NCBI GenBank assembly: GCA_004835665.1
Contig: RBKR01000012.1
Coordinates: 1,054,001 to 1,118,000 of the forward strand
From: Phoma sp. XZ068
Lineage: Eukaryota > Ascomycota > Dothideomycetes > Pleosporales > Didymellaceae
Direction of reading: 5' to 3'
DNA length: 64,000 bases
Below are positions 34,478 to 46,300 of the stretch, one piece after another. Position 1 is the stretch's first letter. Each line of letters begins with the position of its first letter. A program made the position numbers and the translations under genes. The notes beneath the pieces were generated by a model. That model ran no database searches. It saw nothing but the letters and a program-made list of their open reading frames with translations, and was not told the origin of the DNA.

Positions 34478-35453
34478 ATAAAAACATACCGGTATGCCGC
34501 AAACCCAGCGTAGCCGAAGGCGCAAGGTATGCCGAAAGTGCACTGAAAACCCATGAGGTGGGGGGGGGGGGGTCATTCTGTAGTATGGCTCATGGAATCT
34601 CGGTCACAGTATGCTGAATTGAAAGAAGTGGTGATGGTTTTACACAAAGTGGCCCATTGAGCTTGGTGCATGAAACATGAGCAAGTGTTGTCAAGTGGGA
34701 AGTATTGAAACATGCACCGGGTAATGTCAAAGATGCACAGTATTTGCCAATATGTCCGTTCGATGCGAGCAGATTTGTGGAGTGTCTAATTGATCGTTGA
34801 TATGGAACAGCCAGACCGAGCTAGGTTGGGTTCGCACAACATCAGAATGCACGATTCAAGCGCATGCCGGCCGGTACAAGCATAGTTAGTACAGTGACGT
34901 AGCACTGTTCAATAAAGCTCTCGGGCGAGGGTCTGCGAGCCGACATCAAACGTTGTTGGAACTTGGTGGTGGCAACCGCGCATGGTATTTTTCCAACACG
35001 GGAAGTGGCATAGCCTGCAATCCCATTGATCATACCTAAGTAAGCATCTATTTCTAAGTCAACAATTAGCCGCCTGCATTGTTTTTTGTTGGTTTGCTGA
35101 CAGCTCATGATAATTGGGAGGCTTCGATGCTCTCGGCTTCGCTGTTTCGCACTAGCAACTACCCGTTCGTCGAACGACTAGTGCGACCACTATCGCCATG
35201 TCGAAACACGAGATCCTGTACTTAGAAACAATACTTCGCCTGGCACCGTATCGATGGTGCTGTTAGGGGTCCGGGGTTCTCGATACTGACTATAATGGTG
35301 TGGTGGAACATATATGGAGAGCCGTGTCCCTTGCGATGCATGCTGCCGATGCTCGTTCACACTCATTGCGCGCCCTCCATAGTCGATCCGATCATCTACG
35401 CCTATCCAACACGTAAAAATCAGTCCATCAAAGGTTGATATTCTTCTAATAAT
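34478..35453. other. Intergenic region with a 13-base G run
   Basis: About 980 bases without a supported gene. It contains an uninterrupted run of 13 G at 34560-34572, just after the likely 3' end of the preceding gene. Confidence 0.4.
34560..34572 (+). repeat. Poly-G homopolymer, 13 bases
   Basis: Thirteen consecutive G on the plus strand, preceded by T and followed by TCATTC. Read directly from the sequence. Its exact length is prone to sequencing error. Confidence 0.85.
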
Positions 35454-37137
35454 ATGGCGTCGCCGGACGGTATGCGTCCTTTAATGGTAAGATTCAGCGT
35501 GCCGTTGGAAGAAAGTTAAGAGCTGACCAAACATGAAGCCACCATACCCACCAACAGTATGGGTACTGGGCGGAGCGCCTGTGAAGAAAGTCGACATACC
35601 CGCGCAAACCATCTTCATGGTTTTGTTCATGATTGGAGCGGCCGTACACATGAAGATCTTCCAGAAGAACAGAGCGAGGGGGCACAAGTTCTTATTCAAC
35701 CTCTTCATCTTTTGTACGCTTTCCTCGTAAATGTTACGGAACGAATCACTGACGTCTACCTCAGTTTTCTGTGTGTCACGAGTTCTCACATCCATACTTC
35801 GAATCGCATCAACAGCACAGTCTCGAAACGTCAAGCTCGCTATCGCAGCATCCATCTTCGTGGCGGCTGGCGTACTCATCCTCTTCATCGTCAACCTAGT
35901 CTTCGCGATGCGCCTTGTCCGTTCGCTACACCCAACGCTCGGGTGGCACCCGGCGTTCGGCATCTTTTTCAAAGTACTGTGTGTTCTTATTGGGGCCACA
36001 ATAATTATGGTCATTACAGGTACTGTGCAGAGCTTCTATACTCTAAATCCGACCATAAGGGCTACCGATCGAAGCCTCCAACTGTACGGCTCGACATTCC
36101 TCGCCATCATCGCTACACTCCCCTTACCAATCACTGTTCTCTCACTGCTCATCCCATACTCGCCACCAGATCGATTCGGTGTAGGCCGTCTGCGCACTAA
36201 AGTCGTCGCACTGCTTGTCAGTACTACATTGCTAGCCACCGGGGCTTGGTATCGATGCGGAAGCACTTGGGCACTACCTGTTCCGCGATCTCAACCTCTT
36301 CCAGGCTACTTGGGCAAAGGCGCGTTTTACATCTTCAACTTTTTCGTCGAGATACAGACAGTCCTGATGTATGCGATCCTCCGCGTAGATCTGCGCTACC
36401 ACATCCCCAATGGTGCAAAGGGCTTTGGATCATACTCTTCATCGCAGCAGTTGGACAATGTTGAAATGCAAGACTCACGACCTACATCGGCCTCGAAGAC
36501 AGTCGTCGATACCGATATTGAAGCGCCGGCAAAAGCTACGCCCACCATTGGTCTTACTATCAACACCAACGTGCCCACAATACGAATCCATGATCCTGAG
36601 AAGACGCCCGCATTCTCACCAGATTCACCGGACACCTATACCGAATCTACTCAGACCACACCCACTACATCACCTACATCTCCGCCGAAAAATAAACGCA
36701 AATCCCTGCTTCAATCCCTGTTCAAGCGCCAGTCCAAAGCCCCTACCCTGCCAACAATTCAAACCGACATGTCACCCCTCCAACCTCCACCCACCGCAGA
36801 ACAGAAGCAACGCTGGCGCGACAGCGAACAGAGACGCATCATAACGCGCCTAGGCGGACCATGGCAGGAACTCGACTCACCCACCTCACCTCTGGAACCA
36901 CCAAGTCCGACCAGCACAATCCACTCCTTCAGAACGGAAATGAGCACAAACACACGCGGCAGCGTAGGCGGTATCAGTGTCGGCACGGGGCTGTCCATCG
37001 GCGTACCAAGCGTAGTGACTGCGCCGAGTCTGAGAAACACGCTGAGAGCGGACGAAGGATGGACGCCAGAACTGGACTGGGAGCTAAGAAGTCCAAGGCG
37101 ATTTCTGAGTATGAAGAGGAGGGTTACTGGGGAGTAG
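35454..37137 (+). CDS. Seven-helix membrane protein (DUF7702-type)
   Basis: Fungal integral membrane protein of unknown function. Exons 35454-35486, 35539-35713 and 35765-37137 give 526 residues. After PPYPPTVWVLGG there are about seven hydrophobic helices between residues 25 and 275 (IPAQTIFMVLFMIGAAVHM; LAIAASIFVAAGVLILFIVNLVF; FGIFFKVLCVLIGATIIMVI; TFLAIIATLPLPITVLSLLIP; FYIFNFFVEIQTVLMYAIL). The GHKFLFNLFIF and RIASTAQSRNVKLAIAA stretches are typical of this fungal family. The C-terminal 240 residues are disordered, threonine/proline/serine-rich and probably cytosolic. The start is uncertain: an ATG at 35533 would skip the first small exon. No catalytic motif visible. Confidence 0.75.
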
Positions 37138-38181
37138 CATGTTACATTGTTGAAGCGAGGCGTTTTAAGGGAATACCATTTCAGGCGACTTTCGAGTCGA
37201 TACTAATGCCGTAGAATTTGTTCTTGTCATTTTACACCATGTACAACATCTATTCTACCTCCATTGCCTGCAGCGCAGGCACCCAAGATACACAATCAGT
37301 TCCGTCTATCCTCGATGCTTTAGTTTGACATGGTAGGAAGACGACTCTGGCAAACGATGTTTTGTGGGTTCTGACAATAGTGCCACGCCGCCGCGGATTA
37401 TGAAACACCATCCAATAACCCTGAGGCACGACCGCGAATTCCGATGTTGTTTTGATCATTGCGCTGTTTGATGTTCATGCTATTTTTGCCGAGCTAGTTG
37501 GGAGTTGCCGGGCGGAGAGCCGCGCGGGACGATGAAACAACGATCTGATAGACGATCTGGGCTATGATGGAAATCGGCATATCATTACATCTGTTGGTCA
37601 TGGTCTCGAACAATCTGCGATTACGCAGAAAATTATTTCTCCAGCGGTGAAGCTGGTGAATCCAGCATGGTTGGGCTTGTCTTTGAGCTTCACAGCTTCT
37701 AGCACTATTTATCCCACTGAATTTACAATTCTGCCTCCACACAGCTAGGATGCGTTGAGATTTTGAGGGTCAATATATCGCAAAGGGAAATATAAAGGAA
37801 CACAGTCTATATTAACTTCCTGGCTCCCCTTATGGATATATACGTAGGCAAATGCTTCGAAGCCGCCCATAGTGGCCGTCGTTGGCCTGATGAGCTAGAC
37901 CCAGTTCTTCTCGTCATGAAATGGCAGTTCGTTTGTGCCGTGATACGGTCCCTCCGGCCCATACAGACGCATCATACCTAAGGAGCCGAAGGTACGTATT
38001 ATAACCTGTGAACTCTTTCATCGTCCGCAGTGATTCCCTCAACACTTGGAGTAAGAGTCTCCAAACAAAGCCGACCTCGATGATAATAGCATCTTTTTCC
38101 AAAGCACAACGAACTAGTCTCTGGAAAAACACAGACACAGCAGTATACCTATGCTATACCATGGACCCCCGAATCAGGAAG
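37138..38181. other. Convergent intergenic region
   Basis: About 1.04 kb between convergent stop codons. Short frames only, no recognisable gene or RNA. Confidence 0.4.
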
Positions 38182-40511
38182 CTAGCCGAGCGTAATTCGC
38201 TCCGGGACAAATAATACCTGCCACCACCCGTGTCTATACTTCTTCACCCTGCTCTTCCGCGCCGCCCGATCAGCAAGCCATCCCGGTCTCCTCAAATGGT
38301 CTGCAGACTCGGCACTCGACGGCCGGGGGTTGGCGCTGGGACGGATGGGCTCGAAGGTAGCCACGCTAACAAGCCCAATTCTCTCGTGGTAATCTTCATT
38401 TGGCGTGACGAGCAGCACGTGTTCCAACACCTCGGTTTGTGTGACGGATGGTGAGAGCGAAGTGGGTAGAAGAATGGCGGTGCCGAAACTTAGAACTTCT
38501 GTGTCTGCAAACGTTACGTCCCAGAAGGGCGTGGCGCTGACTTGGAGGGTGGCTGATTCGTTTGATATGATAATCCTAGGCGGACTCCAGGACCTGTCTA
38601 CCCGGAATCGAGCCGTTCTCATCTCAAGATGCAGATACGAGAATGCATTTTCTTCGTGAGTGGGCCGGTCGTCACGTCCATCGTGCCAGTACTCAGGGTG
38701 GATGGAAATGGCGCGCGTGTAGCATACCAACTTTTTCCGCTGCCCTTGCTGATGCGCATCGAGTCCTGGGTAGTGCGCTGGGAACTCGATCGCACCCGCC
38801 CATCCGACGGGGGACCAACTCGGGAACGCGGGTCTACGGCGGGCGGGCTGTCTGTGAAACCAGACGAGGGCGATGTAGCCGATGAGCTGGAACTTGAGCG
38901 TCCAAGAAGCTGGTAAGTAGGGGACGCCGCAGAGGTGCGAGACGTTTTCTTTTTGCAGCGTGTTCAACGCGCCGGCGATGGCGTTGAGGCCGTCGGATTC
39001 GAAGGAGAGGTCGCGCCGGCTGTATTCCTCTAGATACCGCAGGGCTCTGAGCATGGGCTCTGTGGCGTCGAATTGTTCGGCGGGTGTTCGTGGCGTCCAT
39101 CCAGATCGCAATTCGCCGTCTGCAAAGCGGCCTTTGGCTTCGTACCGTCGTCCGGAGTTGCAGACGAATAGACACTGACGATCGGTGAAGATCAGACGTC
39201 GTCGTGATAAGAAACCTTCCTGGAAAGTCCACGCCCGAGTTGCCCATTTCGACTCAACGACGTCTTCTAGTCCTCGTATCTGTGGGAGTGCGGTTAGACA
39301 GGTCGATCCTATTATCTCATGGCACATGGCTGTGCCTCTTATATTTGGGGAGACGCCAGGCAGACCATACGCAGGATTCTGGCCTGCCGCAGCAATAATA
39401 GTCAAACAAGCCGCGGTATACACATTCCCCATCTGCGCAACCTGAACATGTTTATCCTGCGTACTCTGGTCAATACACTGCACGGTCAGTTACTCACTAT
39501 CCCACACAAAGACTGCACATTACATACATACCGATCAACCCACAAATACTTGTACCCCAGCGCTAACGTCACAAAAACACTCTGCTGTATCGTCCTCGGC
39601 ACATCATCCCAGCAATCCAAGCAATCAGTGCCCGACTGCACGCTCGCTCTCCCCCACACATACGACAGCGCAACAAACTCCGGATGCTCGGCGGCAACCT
39701 CGACAACGACGCGGCGCTCGCAGTCGATAAGCTTGAGGTTCTCGAGCGGGATCTTTCTTTCTAGCTGACAACCCCCATGCTTGGCATTACAGTCATAAAT
39801 AATGCGCCTCATGGTTTCGTAGTCCAGCGCCTGCGGGAAGAAGTCTTTGAACACGGCGTTGGCATCGTCGAGTTTGAGGGGTGACACGACGATGAGGGGT
39901 GGCGAGGCAGTCGTCGTGCGGGTTTTAAGAGTGAGACAGCGGACTTTTGCTGGGTCGAGCTTTGGGTTCAAGAGGTGCGGGAAGCGCTGTCTGTAGTCTT
40001 CTTCTATCCAGTGGAGGGTACGAGGCGTTGAAATGTCGCCGTGCATGAGGAAGAATCGTGCCAGGAGACGACATATGCGGCATGTGGAGGTTTGTAGTGT
40101 TTCGATGCTTTCTGGGATGATGATGCATGGGGTGGCGAGCGGTGGAGTTGGGGTCTTCCAGGGGAGGGTAAAGCAGCGGAAACATAAATCTTCTGGTAGC
40201 GCTTGGTTCTTCACTGGATCTTGCAGTGCGGCGGATGGCGGCTCTGAGTGTTCGCTTGGTTCGCTTGATGATGGTACGAAGTAGTGCTTACTCGCGCCGT
40301 CATTTGCGTTGCCTGCCAGGAATTCGATGTGTTTTGTTCTTGGGGAGACACGATCAAGCCGGCGTTTGAACGTATCTCTTATTGCGATCATATTGACAAG
40401 ACCGCTTTCGCATCGGTTGTGGTGATCTCCAGCCCAGCTGAAGTCGAGCTGACCGATAGCTTCACCGCGAGCCGCTAACCAAAGAAGGATGAGGCTGACA
40501 AGCACATGCAT
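38182..40511 (-). CDS. HET-domain (heterokaryon incompatibility-type) protein
   Basis: HET-domain proteins take part in non-self recognition and regulated cell death in filamentous fungi. Exons 40511-39528 and 39477-38182 give 759 residues. The HET domain starts near residue 280 with FVALSYVWG and continues with DVPRTIQQSVFVTLALGYKYLWVDRYCIDQ (joined over the 50-nt intron), MGNVYTAACLTIIAAAG and WATRAWTFQEGFLSRRRLIF, which are the classic blocks. Upstream is a cysteine-containing region (EDLCFRCFTLPW, TCRICRLL) frequently found before fungal HET domains. The C-terminal 350 residues have no recognised partner domain. The N-terminus chosen at 40511 begins with a hydrophobic stretch (HVLVSLILLWLAARGEA); a start at 40391 would remove it. 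The allele specificity and partner are unknown. Confidence 0.85.
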
Positions 40512-40552
40512 GTACTTAGAAATGTTCCTCACGATTCATATCGCATTAGCCA

Positions 40553-41285
40553 CTACATAGGCATCCTAACCATCTCCTCCTTACTCCAATACTTCCTCAT
40601 ATTCTCCGCGCCCAATTCCTTAACCTCATCGTCCAAATGCTGCCACAGCACTTTCCCAAACCCGTCCAAAATCTCCTTCAGCTCGGGCAACCTCAGTTCT
40701 CTCTCGCCAGAACTACATTCATCCAGGTATTTTGTCAGCTTATCGAGACCAGCGTGGATCTGCTTGTGCTGGGTCAGGAGTTCCAGCTCTTTCTTGAAGG
40801 CTGGCATTTTCTTCGCCAGCACTGGGAAGATATGTCTGTGGTTTGTTAGATTCGATCAGGTCAGAGCAGGGGAGAGTGATTTACCGTTCTTCAATCCCGT
40901 GGTGCATTTCTAATTGCCCGCAAAACTGCTGTCCCAGGTTGATAAACTGCCGGATGCTCATTCCCTTGCTCCTCTTCCCCGACTCACACGCTCCGTACAG
41001 CACGTTCCAGGTCTCGCGGAAGTGGTTGTGGAAGTAGTCCATGTGCTCGGCCATGCGGTTGTAGATGCGGAAATCATGTTGGCTGAGTTTAGGTAGGGTG
41101 GGCTCGGTTGGTGTTGGAACGGTGGGTGTTTCCTGGGGTAACGACGGCTCTGTGGTCGCCATTCTGGGTGATATTTGAGTTGTTGGTATTTTGGTAATGA
41201 TACTGCACGTGAATGCTCGTTTTGTTGAGATTTGGAGAAGTCGAAGTGGCGATGAGAAGAGCCTGATGGGGCGGAGGAGGTTCAT
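40553..41285 (-). CDS. Hemerythrin-like (HHE) protein
   Basis: Four-helix HHE cation-binding domain protein; relatives bind di-iron and are linked to oxygen, nitric oxide or metal handling. Exons 41285-40885 and 40835-40553 give 227 residues. Expected ligands are visible: HDFRIYNRMAEHMDYFHNHF, then QLEMHHGIEERHIFPVL (intron inside this motif), HKQIHAGLDKL, and VLWQHLDDEVKEL. The first 41 residues contain eight Arg/Lys, hydroxylated residues and no Asp or Glu (MNLLRPIRLFSSPLRLLQIS...), which looks like a mitochondrial presequence; an internal ATG (residue 42) would give a cytosolic form. Its stop lies only about 40 bases upstream of the HET gene start. Biochemical role not predictable. Confidence 0.83.
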
Positions 41286-41682
41286 GCGACACGCTTATAA
41301 CGCTCGAGTAAATCACAGACAAGATAGTGTAGAAGAAAAAAGAATATTTGGCCAAATAGGACTATATTACCATAGATATTCTTCTTCTAGAAGGCTGAAC
41401 GGTTCGGGATTTCTGCGACCCGGCGATTGCAAAGACGGGTGGCGCGACTGGCCGCTCCAGAACGCCGACATGCCGACGACGCGCTAAGACGCGTGCCAGC
41501 CACGTCGATTCGCACGTTGTTTGGCGTCTTCACTGCCCTGACAGGTGCGTGCTGCGCTTGGTCCGCCGAATCGCAACATTGAAGATGACGACTCATAACG
41601 TCGACTTTTAATGGCACGTTCCTTGATTGCGCCACGACTCGTTGCGTGGCACTGTCCACTCTACGCCTCTCCCTGCAGGCCA

Positions 41683-42763
41683 TCATTTCTTTCGCGTCTT
41701 TGCAAATTTCTCGTGCCACTTCCTCGCCGACGGTTTGGACGCCACGGGCGCGTCTTGCATGTTGGCGACTGCTGCATCCTTGCCTTTTGGCCTGATTGTG
41801 GTGTCTGAGGGGAATTCGTACGAGCCTTCAATAGCGCTGAGCTTCGCGTCTTTTCGCCATGCTTCGGGCAGGCAGTCCTCCCAGGTGTCTGTGAATTCGG
41901 CGATGAGGAAGTCGCTGCTTCCTTGCTTAGCTTCGAGCAGTGTCTTGCCTACCAGAGCTACTGTTCGTGTTCGGTCGAGGCAAGACCATGGCCCATCTGC
42001 GTCCTGTTCGTCATTCGAGAGGTGTCTGAGTACAGCCTTGGTGAAGCTCGATGGATGTCCGTCGTCAGCTACTGCCTTTGCAACGTCTTCAGTCAAGAAT
42101 TGGCTGTCGAGTTTGACGCCCTCGGCGAGTGCAGCAGCGTTTATGGACTTCCACACGTGTGACAGTGCGCTCACAGAGGGCCTGTAGGTGTTGTCGTCGA
42201 GCTCGAACGCCATCAGCTCGTTCCACCCTACCTGGCACTGTGCGTGTGACAAGGGGAGGTCTGCGAAGATGGCATCCTTGCTCTTGCCATTGGCCGTGGC
42301 ATCAACGTCGCCGGCCACGATGTCATAGACAGGCAGGACGTCGTGCAGCAGGGCGACGGCGGAGGCATCGGAGGCGTGCAGCTCCAGGGTCGCGGGGCAC
42401 GATGCTATGGCGCATGTGGCGGCGAGTGGCACGTCGTTGCCATGGGCGTCGAGGCAGCGCGGCTGGGTGACGAAAAGCGAGTTGGACGTCTGGACCTGGC
42501 GCAGGTGGAAGGTCGCGTTGGCGGTGCAGAGCACGGCATATGCAGGCCGGCCGTGGGCGGCGGCGGCGGACTTGATGGAGAGCCTGTGCGCGCAGAGATC
42601 AGAAGACGATCCACGCAGCGGGACGGGAGCTGGGGGCGCACCGCGGGGGACTGGCAGCGTCGAGCAGCGCCGCAACGTCGGGCGGCAGTTCGAGCAGCTG
42701 CAGCTTGTGGGCGCGGGCGGCAATGGCAAAGGGCACGCCGCCGGCGTGCTGCTGCGTCGCCAT
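41683..42763 (-). CDS. DCC1: Sister chromatid cohesion protein Dcc1
   Basis: Subunit of the alternative clamp loader Ctf18-RFC, which with Ctf8 loads or unloads PCNA and supports sister chromatid cohesion in the nucleus. Exons 42763-42642 and 42583-41683 give 340 residues (yeast 380). The N-terminus (VPFAIAARAHKLQLLELP) joins, through a GTGCGC donor, to RLSIKSAAAAHGRPAYAVLCT, followed by RQVQTSNSLFVTQP, which is the family's best conserved block. Later, NTYRPSVSALSHVWKSINA and the C-terminal winged-helix-like region with a lysine-rich end (KWHEKFAKTRKK) fit. The first exon is strongly GC-rich. Confidence 0.85.
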
Positions 42764-43307
42764 GGCGGGCTGGAGTGGGCGGGGCGCTGGTGTTTGGTTG
42801 ATCTTCGCGACGACGCGATCTGGCGGCGCCGCAGCATCGCGCCAGTGCTGCACACTGCAAGGGCCGGCTGCTCGCTGCACCAAAAATACACGGGGTCCCC
42901 GGCGCTCTGCTTGCACTGTGCGCGCCCAGGATCCCCAGCAGCTGTCCCACGCTGCTGCTGTGCGCTAGCCGCCGCCTGTTTCGGAGCCGTCGAGCGTGCA
43001 GCCAGCCAGCCACCGGTTTGTGCCTTGTGCCTTGTTTACTGCCCGTTGACAGGCGAACCACCGCCGGCGCGCTGCAAGTCCCGTTGCGCCCAACACCAAC
43101 ATCAACACCACACCGCGCTGCCCGCTCCTTCCGTCGTGCATGGCCTAGCAGCCTCCCACTCTCTTGCCCGTCGCCTCCCCACTCTCCTTGCCCACGCCCT
43201 ACTGCGCCATGCCAGCGCGCCTGCATCGCCATTTGCCCACCTCGTAGTCCCGCATCCCACCTCCGTCACTCGTTCCGGCGCATCGGCCGCCTCGACGCAC
43301 CCAAGCC
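42764..43307. promoter_or_regulatory. GC-rich divergent region DCC1 / RhoGEF
   Basis: About 540 bases between two divergent start codons, C-rich on the plus strand near the RhoGEF start. Long open frames here are a by-product of high GC. Confidence 0.4.
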
Positions 43308-46300
43308 ATGGGCGTGGTGATCAACCAGGAGCCCGCGGCTCTTCCCGCGGCCGACCTCTCGCTCTTCCACACCACCGACGAGCTGCTGTCCAACTCGCCC
43401 GTCCTGATCTTCTATGGGCCGACGTCCACCGCCGCGCAGACGACCAACTCGCGCATCCAGACCCACGTGTTTACCCCCGCCGGCCTCTCGAGCTACGCCC
43501 GCCTGATCATATCGCCCACGGCCTCCTTCTACAATGCCGTTACTTGTCTGCCGCGCGAGGAGCAGGGCGACGAGATATGTCGCGGCCTGGCCTTCAGTCT
43601 CTACAAGTACTTTGTCGAGCTGCCCGCCGAGGTGAAGCATGCCTGGGAGAGGCGCTACAGCACCCGCGCCAACATGCACATGGCCCCTGCGCTATTCTCC
43701 GAGCAGCACGCTGCCATTGTCGCCGCCAAGATGGTCAAGGTCGAGAATGTGGAAGACGTCATCGTGGATGTGCGCCATGCACTTGGGGAGCAGACCCTCT
43801 CGTGGGTGGACATGGATGTCGTCTTACCTCAGGGCAGTATTCACAAGGTGGACACACGCGAGTCGGCCCAATTCGACGAGCCAGACGACGATGCCCTCGA
43901 GCAGCAGTACGGATCCTATGCGCCAGTCATCAGACTCTTTGGAGAGTCCACCTTCCTCCCCACATCACGCCTCCGCCGAGCACCGTCGAAGGCCAACCAG
44001 CTCAGTCGCTCTCAGTCGTTTTCGAGAAAGCAGAAAGAGGCCCTGCGCCGCGAGATGTGCGAACTATTGGACACAGAGGAAAACTACGTCAGCAAGGTTC
44101 ACGACCTCGTCAACAACGTGGCAGTCGAATTTCGTGAAAAGGCCAAGCACAGGTCGACGTCGAGCACAAGTCCAAACGAGCAGACGCTGCAAGGCCTGTT
44201 TCCTCCCAGTCTAGACAAGATCTTGGAGGTCAACTCAACCTTTTTGGAAGAATTGCGAGTCATCCTGGAAGAGACAGAAAACGGCGCAATTCAAGATATC
44301 GAGGAGTCCACGGACGATGTCTTCATCGCCCCGCTGCGAGGTCAAAAAGACCCACCTGACGTTACTGGAGCGGCAAAGGTTGCAAAGGCACTTGTTGAAT
44401 GGTTCCCAAAGTTTGGCGACTGCTACACTGACTACATGGCTGCACATGGCGATTTTTCGCAGTTGCTGAAGGCCTTCACCAAGGAGCCTGCCTCTAGCTT
44501 CTCGAAAAGAGTCTATGAAACTGGCGAACAGCGACTCACATCACTATTGATCGAGCCTGTGCAGCGCCTCCCTCGCTACAACCTCTACATTGATCAGATT
44601 GTTAAGCAACTACCAGTTCGGCATCCCGCAATCAAGACATTCCTCAAGGCGAGAGATATCGTCTCCGAGATATGTTCAAGAGAAGGATCGACAGCGCAGC
44701 AGATGAAGATCTCCGACCGCCTACGCAAGATGGTGTATCAGTGGCCATCGTCACTAAGACCTCAAGGAAGATTGATCGCGGCCATCGATGTCGTAGAATT
44801 GGCACCGCCATACCACGGAGAGCTCAGCGGTCCTGCCACCACACCAGGCATATTTGTCCTCTTCTCGGACTTTCTCGTGATACTACACAAGCCAAGCGAC
44901 TGCACAGCAAATGCACGTAGTCTGATGACCGATCTGGACAGCCCCAGACTCAACGACGCTTCAGACGACTCAGAGCTTGTCTTCCACCAGCATCTCAGGT
45001 TATGCGATGTCTTTGCCAGCGAACACGCAGAATCCAGCATCATCCAATTGTTATCTCCAACGCCCCGTACGATTCAATTGGGACGGCCACCGACTCCGGA
45101 CCGTCAAAACATGGGCATTCGTATGTACTATGCGCAAGGCGCTTATGAGGGCCGAGCACAAAGAGTCATCGAAGATATCACCAAAGCCAGAATTGAAGGA
45201 CGATTCGCAGAGGCTGAACGGGACAGCTACAAGTGGGAAGTACGAAGCCGGCCTGGCGACCTGAATCTGTTCTCGTCTGTCACCGAAGAGGCAGGAGGTG
45301 CCCCACCTGAGGGTCGGAGAGAGCCCGCAAAAGTTCAAATCTTGATTGAGGCATCAAAGTTCTCCCAGCCTATTGAAGTGGGCTACGATGGCATCGAGGT
45401 GGTCGTCAAGATCTCTATCCTTGACAATGGCTTTTACTTCATGGACATCAGCGGACCCAACGGCTACCTTGCGCGGGACAAGCTCACCAAGGTCGAGTTC
45501 TTGCCCGTGCTGACGAAAAGACTAGCCAACTACTTCCAACAGCGCAACAACGTCAAGAACCCAGTCTTGTCTGAGGCCTACCTCTTCCGGAACCACTTAA
45601 TTCTCCAGTCGCTGAACCTTCGCATGACAGATGCAGAAGAATGGAGAGAGTTGAAGAGCCGACCTGCTTCACCCGTCAAGATGCTTAGCAACATCTTTGG
45701 CGCAAGTGTCAGTAGGGACAGTGGATCACGCAAACTGCAGCGTAATGCGCATACCCTGGGAGATATCCCTCGCATGGCGCCTCCGCTGCAACTCGTACCA
45801 ACGCGCACTCAAAGCCGTGATGGCCCCAGCTCGCGACCGACTTCGTCAAGGAGCGCCTTCGACGAACTGCAACCAGTTGATTCACTTACAAAGCTGGAAG
45901 ACTCTTTGGCAAATATCACAATGGCTTTGTCAGCGCGCAAGGGTAACATCGTTGGCCGCTCAGTCCGCGCCAGAGTGGTTGCAGACGAGCTTGTCGTCAA
46001 TGAGCTCTACAACTCGCTTCTGGAGTCGCCTTCGAACCTCGATCTTGCCTCGCAGTCTTCTGTCGATGTACTTTTTGCTGTATTCGACAAGTTCCTCAAT
46101 GTCGCCTGGAAGGAGAGGATGGGGCCAGTATTATCACACGCCACTTTTGTGTCGTTGCAGATGAGATCAGACAGCATGTACCCTGGTGAATTCGAGGAAT
46201 ACTTTCGCGCGACATTCAACAACCTCGCAACCCACAACCAACGGGCGACACGAGTCATCATTCAGCTTCTGGCTGAACTTCTCGATGGCACGAGCAACGA

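Noticed and set aside
42407..44137. 576-codon plus-strand frame overlapping DCC1 and the RhoGEF start
   Set aside because: It is antisense to DCC1 and out of frame with the RhoGEF, starts at no conserved site, and its arginine/cysteine/histidine-rich translation is typical of GC-rich shadow frames.
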